From Collinsella sp. (GTDB lineage Bacteria; Actinomycetota; Coriobacteriia; Coriobacteriales; Coriobacteriaceae), in assembly GCA_018382295.1 (NCBI GenBank), contig JAGZQF010000031.1, forward strand, positions 1 to 18,171: a DNA stretch of 18,171 bases, read 5' to 3'. Shown in pieces: positions 1 to 7,900 of the stretch; position 1 is the first letter of the stretch, and each line of letters opens with the position of its first letter. The notes under the pieces are model-generated. The model ran no database searches. It worked only from the letters and a program-made list of their open reading frames with translations, and was not told where the DNA came from. Position numbers and translations under genes: made by a program.

Positions 1-11
1 ATATAGGGAGA

Positions 12-49
12 GGGCCTGACCCCATATCGTTGGGGCCAGGCCCGATTTT
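12..49 (+). terminator. GC-rich hairpin with T-run, probable plus-strand terminator
   Basis: GGGCCTG at 12-18 pairs with CAGGCCC at 37-43. Inside it CCCC (20-23) pairs with GGGG (32-35), leaving one mismatch and an 8-nt loop. The right arm is followed by GATTTT at 44-49, so it best fits an intrinsic terminator for a plus-strand gene ending left of the window. On the minus strand no T-run follows, so it would be a weak terminator for the deglycase gene at 211-1203, although it lies in that gene's 3' region. Confidence 0.55.
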
Positions 50-59
50 GCCTCTTGAC

Positions 60-188
60 AATGTCCTGCTCATATTAAAAGGAACGTCCCCAAGTGCCGC
101 CCTGGATTCAGTTGCGGTGAAATAGTTCCTGAATAGAGGCTTCAAGCCCCTAAACAGGAACTATTCCACCGCAACTTATGAGGACATT
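60..188. repeat. Large palindromic repeat (nested inverted repeats)
   Basis: The core is a 67-bp near-perfect palindrome at 110-176. AGTTGCGGTG (110-119) pairs with CACCGCAACT (167-176), AATAGTTCCTG (121-131) with CAGGAACTATT (155-165), TAG (134-136) with CTA (150-152) and GGCTT (138-142) with AAGCC (144-148). Only single or double mismatches interrupt it. An outer inverted repeat, AATGTCCT (60-67) with CAT at 71-73 against ATGAGGACATT (178-188), encloses the core. The element sits between the stop of the deglycase gene and the terminator-like hairpin at 12-49. It has no T-run and is far longer than a terminator needs. It looks like a MITE- or REP-type palindrome, but a family assignment needs genome-wide copies. 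Confidence 0.6.
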
Positions 189-210
189 GAGTTGTTAGGT
201 TGCTCTATCC

Positions 211-1203
211 CTAGTAATCGAGTTTCCACATGTAGCGGCGCGTTAGGTAGTCCTTGTGGGTGACAGCGGAAAGCGCACGCATGTAGACGTTGTTGAGGAT
301 CGGGGCGAAGATCAGGTGGTTGAAGTACTCGCTCACGCTGTCCTTGATGTCGTTGAGGCCGAGCTCCTTGGCATCGAGCTGATAGACGCGCTCGCCACCG
401 TACTGGTTGACGAAGCGGATGCCGCGCTCGTCGTTCCAGCGGCTGCGGCCGACGCTGATGAGCTGGAACAGCGAGGTGCGCTTGTCCAGGATCTCGAAGG
501 GGCCGTGGAAGAAGTCGCAGGTGTTGATGGTGCAGGAGTCGATCTGCAGCATCTCCTGCACGTTGCAGATACTAAAGACGTAAGCGGCACCAAAAAGCGG
601 ACCCTGAGCCATGACATTAATGCAGGGCTTGTCGGCGTTCTGCTCGGCCCACTTGGCAGCGAGCGGACGGGTGTACTCGACGGCCTTGCGATAGATGGGG
701 TCAACCAAGTCGAAGGCGGCCATAGCGGTCTCGTACTCGGCATAGCCCTCGGTCTGCTGCGTGAGCTCCATGGCGATCATGGTCACGACGGCGGAGTTGG
801 TACGGCCCATGCAGGACTCGTCGACGGCCAGGCTGTCGTACTGAATCTTGTAGTCGCAGACCTCGGTGAGGCCGGACTCGTCAACATAGATGGCGATGGT
901 GCTGGCGCCGTGGTCCTTGGCGACCTGGGCGGCGACGATGGTCTCCTTGGTGCCGCGCATGGACACGACGACGGCCAGAGTGTTCTCGTTGACATAGGCG
1001 GGCGTGGCGTGCACGAACTCGTTGCTGGTGTAGCTGGAGCTCACGACCTGCGTGGCCTCGTGCTCCATAAAGTACTGGGCAGGATAGTTGCCGCCGTTGG
1101 ATCCGCCGGCGCCAATCCACACGACGCGCTTGATGCCGCCCTTGTCTGCCTTGTCAGCCAAAACCTGGGAGACGACGTCCTTAACCTGTTCCTGAGTAGT
1201 CAT
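211..1203 (-). CDS. SIS-domain sugar-amine phosphate deglycase, FrlB-like
   Basis: A 330-aa protein with two sugar-isomerase (SIS) domains, roughly residues 22-165 and 180-320. The first has the phosphosugar loop SMRGTKETI at 81-89. The closing segment THKDYLTRRYMWKLDY resembles the C-terminus of the FrlB/FraB family, which cleaves 6-phosphorylated Amadori compounds such as fructoselysine 6-phosphate to glucose 6-phosphate and the free amine. In FraB, as I recall, catalysis uses a Glu and a His 16 residues apart; here E219 (VQEM) and H235 (FFHGPFE) show that spacing. The ATG at 1203 has AGAAAGG about 10 nt upstream. The gene diverges from a GntR/UTRA regulator that probably controls it. No kinase or transporter gene is adjacent inside the window, so the exact substrate (fructoselysine, glucoselysine or another Amadori product) is open. 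Confidence 0.82.
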   Translation of the reverse strand: MTTQEQVKDVVSQVLADKADKGGIKRVVWIGAGGSNGGNYPAQYFMEHEATQVVSSSYTSNEFVHATPAYVNENTLAVVVSMRGTKETIVAAQVAKDHGASTIAIYVDESGLTEVCDYKIQYDSLAVDESCMGRTNSAVVTMIAMELTQQTEGYAEYETAMAAFDLVDPIYRKAVEYTRPLAAKWAEQNADKPCINVMAQGPLFGAAYVFSICNVQEMLQIDSCTINTCDFFHGPFEILDKRTSLFQLISVGRSRWNDERGIRFVNQYGGERVYQLDAKELGLNDIKDSVSEYFNHLIFAPILNNVYMRALSAVTHKDYLTRRYMWKLDY

Positions 1204-1241
1204 CGTGCATCAGCCTTTCTTCTCGTTTGATGCTCTCGATG

Positions 1242-1396
1242 GCATACAAGTTACATACATGTTTTGGTTATGTCGACTAGTTGTATGCTATATTTGTCTT
1301 AGAAATTTTGCTGATGCGGTTTTCGATAACTGGATACCAGCGGTTTTGTTGTTGTATTGAATACATGCTTGATTAGATACGTATACAAGTTAGATA
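1242..1396. promoter_or_regulatory. Divergent control region with repeated candidate GntR operators
   Basis: The 205-bp gap between the two divergent start codons is AT-rich compared with its surroundings. ATACAAGTTACATA (1244-1257) recurs as ATACAAGTTAGATA (1383-1396), with one mismatch in 14, one copy near each gene. GCATACAA (1242-1249) and TTGTATGC (1281-1288) form a perfect inverted pair. GTATTGAATAC (1354-1364) is an 11-bp palindrome. These are the likely binding sites of the adjacent GntR regulator for both promoters. I could not assign convincing -35/-10 boxes for either gene. Confidence 0.5.
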
Positions 1397-1408
1397 TAGG
1401 TTGATCGC

Positions 1409-2131
1409 ATGAACGCTTCATCTAAAAAGAGACTGACCCAATACGAGCGCTTGGCGGGCATACTGCGCGACCGCATCGCCTCCGGCACCTACGCACGTGG
1501 AGACAAGCTGCCGTCCGAGATGGAACTCATGGACGAATCGGGTCTGTCGCGCAGCACCGTGCGCCATGCCCTTAAGGTACTAGCTGATGAGGGCCTGGTT
1601 CGCACCGAGCGCGGGCGCGGCGCCTTTGTGGCCGACACGCCGGCGCTCCACGAGAACAACCTGGTGTTTTCGAGCTATACCAAGCAGGTCGAAGGTCAGG
1701 GCATGAAGCCCACCACGCGCACCGTGGACTCGGGCTTTGCCAAGGCGGCCGGCAGCATAGCTAAGTTCTTTGACACCGCCGTGGGCAGCAAGCTTGTCAA
1801 ACTTGTCCGCCTGCGCTACCTGGACGACGTGCCGCTGTGCCTGGAGACCACCTACCTGCCGCCAAGCTTCGAGACGCTCATCGATCGCGATATCAACGGT
1901 TCGCTCTACGCGACGCTGCGCCAAGAATTCCATCGCGCGCCAGCACAGGGACATAAGACCTTTGAGGTGTGCTATGCCTCGCAAAACGAGGCGTTTTTGC
2001 TCAACGTCGAGCGCGGGCAGGCGCTGATCCTGATCACCGACTACGTCTACGACACCGACGGCCGACCGCTCCATGTCTCTAAGCGCATCCAACGCACCGA
2101 CCGCGCCAAATACACCGAGCCAATCGGCTAA
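1409..2131 (+). CDS. GntR-family (HutC/UTRA) transcriptional regulator
   Basis: A 240-aa DNA-binding regulator. Residues about 8-75 form the GntR winged helix-turn-helix, with the typical run KLPSEMELMDESGLSRSTVR followed by ALKVLADEGLVRTERGRGAFV. Residues about 90-235 match a UTRA ligand-binding domain, including LETTYLPP and, near the end, a tyrosine-rich segment before ADGRP-like DTDGRPL. UTRA domains usually bind phosphorylated sugars or related effectors; FrlR of Bacillus subtilis, which controls fructosamine use, is of this type. Divergence from the FrlB-like gene suggests it represses that gene until an Amadori-sugar phosphate is present. The ATG at 1409 has only a weak upstream AGG, as expected for a poorly expressed regulator. 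It ends 21 bp from the convergent GNAT gene with no obvious terminator between them. Confidence 0.88.
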   Translation: MNASSKKRLTQYERLAGILRDRIASGTYARGDKLPSEMELMDESGLSRSTVRHALKVLADEGLVRTERGRGAFVADTPALHENNLVFSSYTKQVEGQGMKPTTRTVDSGFAKAAGSIAKFFDTAVGSKLVKLVRLRYLDDVPLCLETTYLPPSFETLIDRDINGSLYATLRQEFHRAPAQGHKTFEVCYASQNEAFLLNVERGQALILITDYVYDTDGRPLHVSKRIQRTDRAKYTEPIG

Positions 2132-2152
2132 CCTGCCAAAATAAGCCTGTCC

Positions 2153-2743
2153 CTAAATGGTAGGTTTGGGGAGGTCGGGGAACCAGGTTGGTTTGGGCTG
2201 GTTGGGCGTGCGCTCGGCCAGGACCAACTCCATCCAGCACATGTCGTACCAGCGGCCGAACTTTTGGGCACAGCGATCGAAGGCGCCCACCAAGCGATAT
2301 CCCATATGGGCATGGAAGTCCTGGCTATTGTGCGTTAGATACTCGTCGTCCTTGTCGTGCGGCACGGCGATGAGCGCGCACATATTGGTGATGCCCATCG
2401 CGATCAGGCACTGCTTGAGTGCATCGTGCAGCTTGCGACCCAGCCCGCCATGGCGCACATCGCGTGCCAGGTAGATCGACGTCTCGACCGACCAGTCGTA
2501 TGCCTCACGGCTGTTGAGCGGACTCACATAGGCATAACCTACCGGACGCCCATCCAGCTCCATCACCAAATACGGATAGCGCTTGAGCGTGCGCTCGATG
2601 CGCCCGGCGAACTCCTCAACGCTCGGCACCTCGTATTCGCAGGTAATCGCCGTCTGGCGCACATACGGCTCATAGATGGCAAGCAACGCCGGCGCATCAT
2701 CGGGCGTCGCCAGGCGAATCGTCGGCTCGGACATCTCGGTCAT
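2153..2743 (-). CDS. GNAT N-acetyltransferase, phosphinothricin-acetyltransferase-like
   Basis: About 196 aa, one GNAT fold. RLATPDDAPALLAIYEPYV at the N-terminus is the usual start of the PAT (phosphinothricin/amino-acid acetyltransferase) subgroup. VGYAYVSPLNSREAYDWSVETSIY lies at 68-91, and the acetyl-CoA loop RHGGLGRKL lies at 97-105. HMGYRLVGAF at 146-155 and the following KFGRWYDMCWMEL fit the family's C-terminal substrate region. I chose the ATG at 2743 because GGGGGAAGGG lies just upstream on the minus strand; a longer reading from 2767 would start inside that ribosome-binding site. A Pro-rich tail (NQPKPTWFPDLPKPTI) extends past the usual domain end. It lies downstream of a strong terminator after the aldolase gene, so it is probably a separate transcript. 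The substrate cannot be read from sequence. Confidence 0.82.
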   Translation of the reverse strand: MTEMSEPTIRLATPDDAPALLAIYEPYVRQTAITCEYEVPSVEEFAGRIERTLKRYPYLVMELDGRPVGYAYVSPLNSREAYDWSVETSIYLARDVRHGGLGRKLHDALKQCLIAMGITNMCALIAVPHDKDDEYLTHNSQDFHAHMGYRLVGAFDRCAQKFGRWYDMCWMELVLAERTPNQPKPTWFPDLPKPTI

Positions 2744-2760
2744 ACAACCCTTCCCCCTCA

Positions 2761-2802
2761 AAAACAAAGGCCGCCTTGCGCCAAACCCAGCGCAAGGCGG
2801 CC
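2761..2802 (-). terminator. Intrinsic terminator of the threonine aldolase gene
   Basis: GGCCGCCTTGCG (2769-2780) and CGCAAGGCGGCC (2791-2802) form a perfect 12-bp stem with a 10-nt loop. On the minus strand the stem is followed by TTTGTTTT (2768-2761). It lies just after the aldolase stop and immediately before the GNAT ribosome-binding site. Confidence 0.85.
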
Positions 2803-2820
2803 CCTCGTCATTACATCAGG

Positions 2821-3846
2821 CTACAGAACCGCCGCCAACGCGTCGATATCCTCCTGCGTCGTGGCCCAGCTGGTGCAAAAGCGCACCACCGTGTGGGTCT
2901 CGTCGTACTTTTCCCAGTACTCGATCGAGGCATGCTCGCGAATGCGGGCCATGTCCTCGTTGGGCAGAATCACAAACTGCTGGTTTGTGGGCGTCTCCAA
3001 AAAGAACTGGTAGCCGCGCTCGTGCAGCACACGACGCAGCGCCTGAGCCGTCTCGATCGCCTGTCGACCAATCTCAAAATACAAGCTGTCGGTAAAGAGT
3101 GCCTCAAACTGCACGCCCGTCAGGCGGCCCTTGGCCAACAGCGCGCCGTGCTGCTTAATGCGCGGAATGGGATGTGCCGGGGCGTGCATGCCGCAGAACA
3201 CCACAGCCTCGCCGCAGAGCGCGCCGCACTTGGTGCCGCCGATGTAGAACACGTCGCACAGCTGCGCCAGCTCGGGCAGGGTAATGTCGCACTCATCGGC
3301 CGCCAGCGCATAGGCCAGACGGGCGCCATCCACAAACAGCGGAATCTCGCGCTTCTGGCACACCGCATGAATCGCCGCGAGCTCGGCCTTGGAGTACAGC
3401 GTGCCGTACTCGGTCGATAGGCTCACGTACACGGCACCCGGGAACACAGTGTGCTCGTAGCTCTCGTTTTCGTAGAACACCTGGATATAGTTCTCGAGGT
3501 CCTCGGCGTGCATCTTGCCCTCGTAGCCGGGGATGGTGAGCACCTTGTGGCCGCCAAACTCAATGGCGCCCGCCTCGTGGCAGGCGACGTGGCCGGTCTC
3601 GGCAGCAACGACGCCCTCGTACGGCGCGAGCAGCATGTCGATCACCGTGGCGTTAGCCTGCGTGCCGCCCACCAGGAAAAACACGTCGGCGTCAGGCGCC
3701 TGACAGGCCTCGCGAATAAGTTGCTTGGCACGCTCGGTGTGCGCATCGGTACCGTAGCCGGGCTGCGGCTCCATGTTGGTATCGACGAGCGCCTGCAGCA
3801 CTGCCGGATGTGCACCGTGGGAATAGTCGTTGTTAAACGCGAGCAT
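2821..3846 (-). CDS. Low-specificity threonine aldolase (beta-eliminating lyase family)
   Basis: A 341-aa PLP enzyme of the threonine aldolase family, which splits threonine or allo-threonine into glycine and acetaldehyde in the cytoplasm. Visible signatures are the N-terminal FNNDYSHGAHPAVL; GGTQANATVI at 60-69 (phosphate and cofactor contact); ETGHVACHEAGAIEFGGHKV at 83-102 with the His that stacks on PLP; FVDGARLAYA at 171-180 with the Asp and Arg that hold the cofactor; and YIGGTKCGALCGEAVVF with K206 as the Schiff-base lysine. The length is normal for the family. The ATG at 3846 has AGAGAGGA at good spacing. It is transcribed after the PAP2 gene across a 45-bp gap and may be co-transcribed with it. 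It ends at the strong hairpin terminator at 2761-2802. The stereospecificity class cannot be told from sequence. Confidence 0.9.
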   Translation of the reverse strand: MLAFNNDYSHGAHPAVLQALVDTNMEPQPGYGTDAHTERAKQLIREACQAPDADVFFLVGGTQANATVIDMLLAPYEGVVAAETGHVACHEAGAIEFGGHKVLTIPGYEGKMHAEDLENYIQVFYENESYEHTVFPGAVYVSLSTEYGTLYSKAELAAIHAVCQKREIPLFVDGARLAYALAADECDITLPELAQLCDVFYIGGTKCGALCGEAVVFCGMHAPAHPIPRIKQHGALLAKGRLTGVQFEALFTDSLYFEIGRQAIETAQALRRVLHERGYQFFLETPTNQQFVILPNEDMARIREHASIEYWEKYDETHTVVRFCTSWATTQEDIDALAAVL

Positions 3847-3891
3847 GGCAATCCTCTCTTACCGGGTATCGGTCAGATGATTCAAACGGAG

Positions 3892-4755
3892 CTATTGTAC
3901 GCCGTTGGGATAGGCAATGCGCGCGGCAAGGCACTCAAGCGCCAGCACCAGGGCAAAGCCGCAGCTTACGTCACTCAAAAAGTGCGCCCCGATCACGATA
4001 CGGCCAAAGGCGACGAGTGCCGCGACCACAGCCGCCGTCCAAAAGACCACGCGGCGGCGCGACGGTTTTTCCTTAAAGGCCGCCGCGGGAAGCCCGGCGA
4101 GCATAAGACCGATCGCCGCGTGCGCCGTGTGCCCACTCGCAAACGACTTAAAGCCGTCCTTGATTACACCGGTGGCGATATAAGTCCACTTGTCGGGGTT
4201 GCCGATCACCCACCACGGCTGAAACTCGAGACCCTGCGTCACCTCGATCACGCGCATGCGCGGGCGTGACCACAGCGGTTTGACGATCACGTTGAGGATG
4301 ATGGCTTGGGCAACCCACACGGCAAGCACCATCAACGCCCAGCGCGTGAGCTCGTCGGGCTCAGTCGTGCGCGTGAGGCGATAGACGATAAGGTTGGCGG
4401 CGATGACCAGCACAAATGTCAGCACCAGCTGAACGGCAATGAGTTTACCGCCAACCTTCAGGGACGAGACGATCTCGTAGCCGGCCAGGCCAACGTTGAC
4501 GAGGATGCCGAGCACGGCGAGCCATTTGCTCTCCCTGGAGTCGGGACGCACCGCGCGTACGAGCATAACGCCCGCGATGCTCGCCGTCAGCTCGAACGGC
4601 AGCTCGCCGGCCGCCTCGATAAAGCGGCCGTACATGCTGCCGATGTTGAACAGCGCGCTCGAGATCTGATAATCGAAGAAACTGCCCACGCCCAGACAAA
4701 GACACAGGACAACCGCGATAATGGCGACATCTTTCTTATAGATGTATCCGAACAT
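3892..4755 (-). CDS. PAP2-superfamily integral membrane phosphatase
   Basis: A 287-aa membrane protein with hydrophobic stretches at roughly 9-27, 55-68, 78-98, 105-126, 139-158, 211-226, 235-258 and 262-280. All three phosphatase motifs of the type 2 phosphatidic acid phosphatase superfamily are present: K159PLWSRP (motif 1), SFASGH at 204-209 (motif 2), and GRIVIGAHFLSDV at 251-263 (motif 3, catalytic His258 and Asp262). Such enzymes remove phosphate from lipid phosphates, for example undecaprenyl diphosphate or phosphatidic acid, on the outer face of the membrane. I chose ATG 4755 because CCGAAAGGAAAGC sits directly upstream; a start at 4794 would add 13 residues with no ribosome-binding site. 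The substrate is unknown. It lies downstream of mfd after a long hairpin (4859-4956). Confidence 0.85.
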   Translation of the reverse strand: MFGYIYKKDVAIIAVVLCLCLGVGSFFDYQISSALFNIGSMYGRFIEAAGELPFELTASIAGVMLVRAVRPDSRESKWLAVLGILVNVGLAGYEIVSSLKVGGKLIAVQLVLTFVLVIAANLIVYRLTRTTEPDELTRWALMVLAVWVAQAIILNVIVKPLWSRPRMRVIEVTQGLEFQPWWVIGNPDKWTYIATGVIKDGFKSFASGHTAHAAIGLMLAGLPAAAFKEKPSRRRVVFWTAAVVAALVAFGRIVIGAHFLSDVSCGFALVLALECLAARIAYPNGVQ

Positions 4756-4858
4756 GCTTTCCTTTCGGTCGGGCGAAGGGCGGTCAACCTGCAATGTGGG
4801 CGAGACGAAGATGGCTTTGTCCCGAAAATACCCTTACAGGTTGAGCATAAGTAAGCGA

Positions 4859-4956
4859 AAACGTTCCATTTGTGGCAAGGTGGCCTGAAGGAAGAGGGAA
4901 GCGTACTTGCGTACGCGACCGACGAGTGAGGGTCAGATTGCCCAAATGGGGCGTTT
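4859..4956. repeat. Long imperfect hairpin between mfd and the PAP2 gene
   Basis: AAACGTTCCATTTG (4859-4872) pairs with CAAATGGGGCGTTT (4943-4956); on the plus strand the two T/G positions are wobble pairs. After a bulge GGCA (4874-4877) pairs with TGCC (4939-4942). Inside, CTGA (4885-4888) pairs with TCAG (4933-4936), and GCGTAC (4901-4906) with GTACGC (4911-4916) around TTGC. On the minus strand the outer arm is followed by four Ts, so it could serve as the mfd terminator. At almost 100 nt it is much larger than a normal terminator and may be a dispersed structured repeat. Confidence 0.5.
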
Positions 4957-4970
4957 GCAGCGTCGACTCG

Positions 4971-7900
4971 CTAGTCATCATCACTAGCGCCCAGCTGTTG
5001 CAGCAGCATGAGCGCCGCGGCCACCGGGCCGGTGCCGTCGTTGGCGTCGAGACCGCGACCCAGGCCGCTGCCCGCACCGGCGCCTGCCTTGTAGGGTACC
5101 GACAGCTTGCGGCTCTTGGGGAAGTTCACCGCGCCATAGCGGGTCTTAAGCTCAAAAGCCACCTTCTTGGGCACGTCGACGCCCAAAAACGTGATGCGAC
5201 CGCCACTGAGCGTGACGCTCTCGAGCCCCAGGCGCTCGCCGCGAATGCGGATTCGTGCGCGATTGAACAGGTTGAGTCCCGCCAGCGGCAGCTCGCCATG
5301 CGCAGCCTCGGTCTCCTCCTGCACCTCATCGATGCTCTCCAGGTCCTCGGCCGCTGCAAGCTTACGGTACACGAGCACGCGCTGATCCACCGCCGGCAGG
5401 TACTCCTCGGACAAGAAGTAGTCGGCCGGCAGGTTAATACCCACGCTCGCCGCCTCCACGCCGGCATCGTCATCGCCGCGCGCCTCGGCCACGGCCTGTC
5501 CCAGCATCTGCGTAAACAGGTCAAAGCCCACGCTCGACAGGTTACCGTGCTGCTCGGCGCCCATGAGCGAACCGGCGCCACGGATCTCCAGGTCGCGCAT
5601 GGCGATGCGCATGCCGCTGCCCAGGTCTTGGAACTCGGAAAGTGCAGTCAGGCGCGCCGTGGCCTCCTCGGTGAGTGGCAGCTCGCCCGGGAACATAAAG
5701 TACGCGTAGGCCTGCGTGGCAGAGCGACCCACACGGCCCTTGAGCTGGTAAAGCTGCGCCAGACCCAGGCGCTGCGAATCCTCGATGATCAGCGTGTTGG
5801 CGGTCGCGTTGTCGATGCCGCTCTCCACGATGGTCGTGGCGATGAGCACGTCGATCTTTTTGGTCGCGAACTCGATCATCACGTCCTCGACCTCGCGCGG
5901 GCTCATCTTGCCGTGCGCCACCCCCACGCGCACCTCGGGCGCGGCCTCGTGCACGCGTGCCACGGCGTCGTCGATGGTCTTGACGCGGTTGGACACGTAA
6001 TACACCTGGCCGCCGCGGCCCACCTCCAGGCGAATCGCCGCGCTCACCACGTCGGGGTCGTACTCCCCCACATGCACGATCACGGGGCGACGTCCGGTGG
6101 GCGGCGTGGTGATCAGGCTCATATCGCGCACGCCGCTCGTGGCCATCTGCATGGTTCGCGGAATCGGCGTTGCCGAAAGCGTGAGCACGTCGATCTGCTC
6201 GCGCAGGTTCTTGAGCTGCTCCTTGTGCTGCACGCCAAAGCGCTGCTCTTCGTCAATGATCACCAGGCCCAGGTTCTTGGGGTTCACATCGGCCGAAAGC
6301 AGGCGGTGCGTGCCGATCAGCACGTCGATTGTGCCCTCGGCAAACGCCTTGAGTGCGCGCTTTTGCTGCGCCGGCGTACGGAAGCGACTGAGTACCTCGA
6401 CCTCGAGGCCAAACGGGGCAAAGCGCTCAAAGAACGTCTCGTAGTGCTGCTGGGCCAAAATGGTCGTGGGGCAAAGCACCATGACCTGACGGCCGGAGTC
6501 CACGCACTTAAACGCCGCGCGCAGGGCGACCTCGGTCTTGCCAAAGCCCACGTCGCCGCACAGCAGGCGGTCCATGGGCTTGGGCGCCTCCATGTCGGCC
6601 TTAATGTCGGCGATGGCCTCCAACTGGTCACGCGTCTCGTCGTAAGGGAAGCTCTCCTCCATCTCGATCTGCTCGGGCGTGTCGGGCGGGCAGGCGATAC
6701 CGGTAATCGACGAGCGGCGCGTATACAGATCGACCAGGTCAAACGCCAGCTTTTTGGCGTTCTTGCGCGCCTTGTTGGTGGCACGCGTCCAGTCGGCGGT
6801 GTTGAGCCTGGTCAAGCGCGGTTTATCGCCGTCGGGACCGACATAGCGCGTGATGCGGTCAACCTGCTCCAGCGGCACGTAGAGCTTGTCGCCGTCGGCA
6901 TATTCCAGCAAAAAGTAGTCGCGCTCCTTGCCGCCCACTTCCTGGCGCGCGATCTCGCTAAAGAGCGCGATGCCGTGAGTGGCGTGCACCACGTAGTCGC
7001 CCGGCTTAAACGGGAACGTGATCTGCGTAATGTCCACCTTGCGGCGGCTGCGCGCGCGGTTGGCGTCCATGCGGGCGTTGAGGTCGGCAATCGAGAACAC
7101 GGCCAGGTTGGCATCGGGCACCACCACGCCCTGCGGCAAGGCGGCATCGACAAAGGTCACGCGTCCACGCGAGATGGTGGGCACGGCGGCGCCGGCGGCA
7201 GCCTGCGCGGCGCCCGCCTCGAGCGAGCGGGCGTTGAGCGCGTCGGCCTTACGCTCGCGAATTGCAGCATGAGCATCCTGGCGGACAGCACGGTCGGCAG
7301 AATCCGCCGTCGCCACGCGCACGCGGTCGCCGATAGCGCCCGCGTTTTCGGGAGCGGCCGTCAACGACTCCTCAAAGGTAATGCCCTCATCGCCAAAGGT
7401 GAGCTCCATCGACTCGCGCGCACCGCGGTCGGGGATGGCAAACACGCAGGCGTAGCGCTTGCCCACGACTTCCTGAATGCGCGTCATAAAGCGATTGTCC
7501 GAACCCGCGATAGCCGGCTGCTCAATCTTGAGCTCCGCCGTAACCGCACCGCCGGCACGAATCAGGCTCACGTAGTTAAGGCGCTGCTGGGCACCAAAGT
7601 CGAGCTGCTGGGCGCGCACGTACAGGCCGTCCAAGCGGTCAATCCCCGCCTCGCCGGCGCGCGCCTCGATATCCTCGTAAGCGCGCAGGCAGTCATCGAA
7701 CAGCGAGCGCGGCTCGGACAGCACCACGAGTGCCTTGCCGCTCACGTGCGCCAGCGGGCTCACGGTCTGGCCGTACATCACCGGCAAAAAGCGGTCGAGC
7801 TCAGGCGTGACGATGCGCGCATCCACCATCTCGAGCAGCGCCGCCAACTTGCTGTCATCCTGGCTGGCGCGGTAGAGCGCCACATGCATGTTGTGGACGG

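Noticed and set aside
55..76. TTGACA at 55-60 as a promoter -35 box
   Set aside because: CATATT at 71-76 is only 10 bp away, and no plus-strand gene follows; spacing is wrong for a promoter.
256..1230. A 324-codon plus-strand frame opposite the deglycase
   Set aside because: The minus-strand SIS protein has clear family motifs; the antisense product is a low-complexity Gly/Val/Asp/Leu string.
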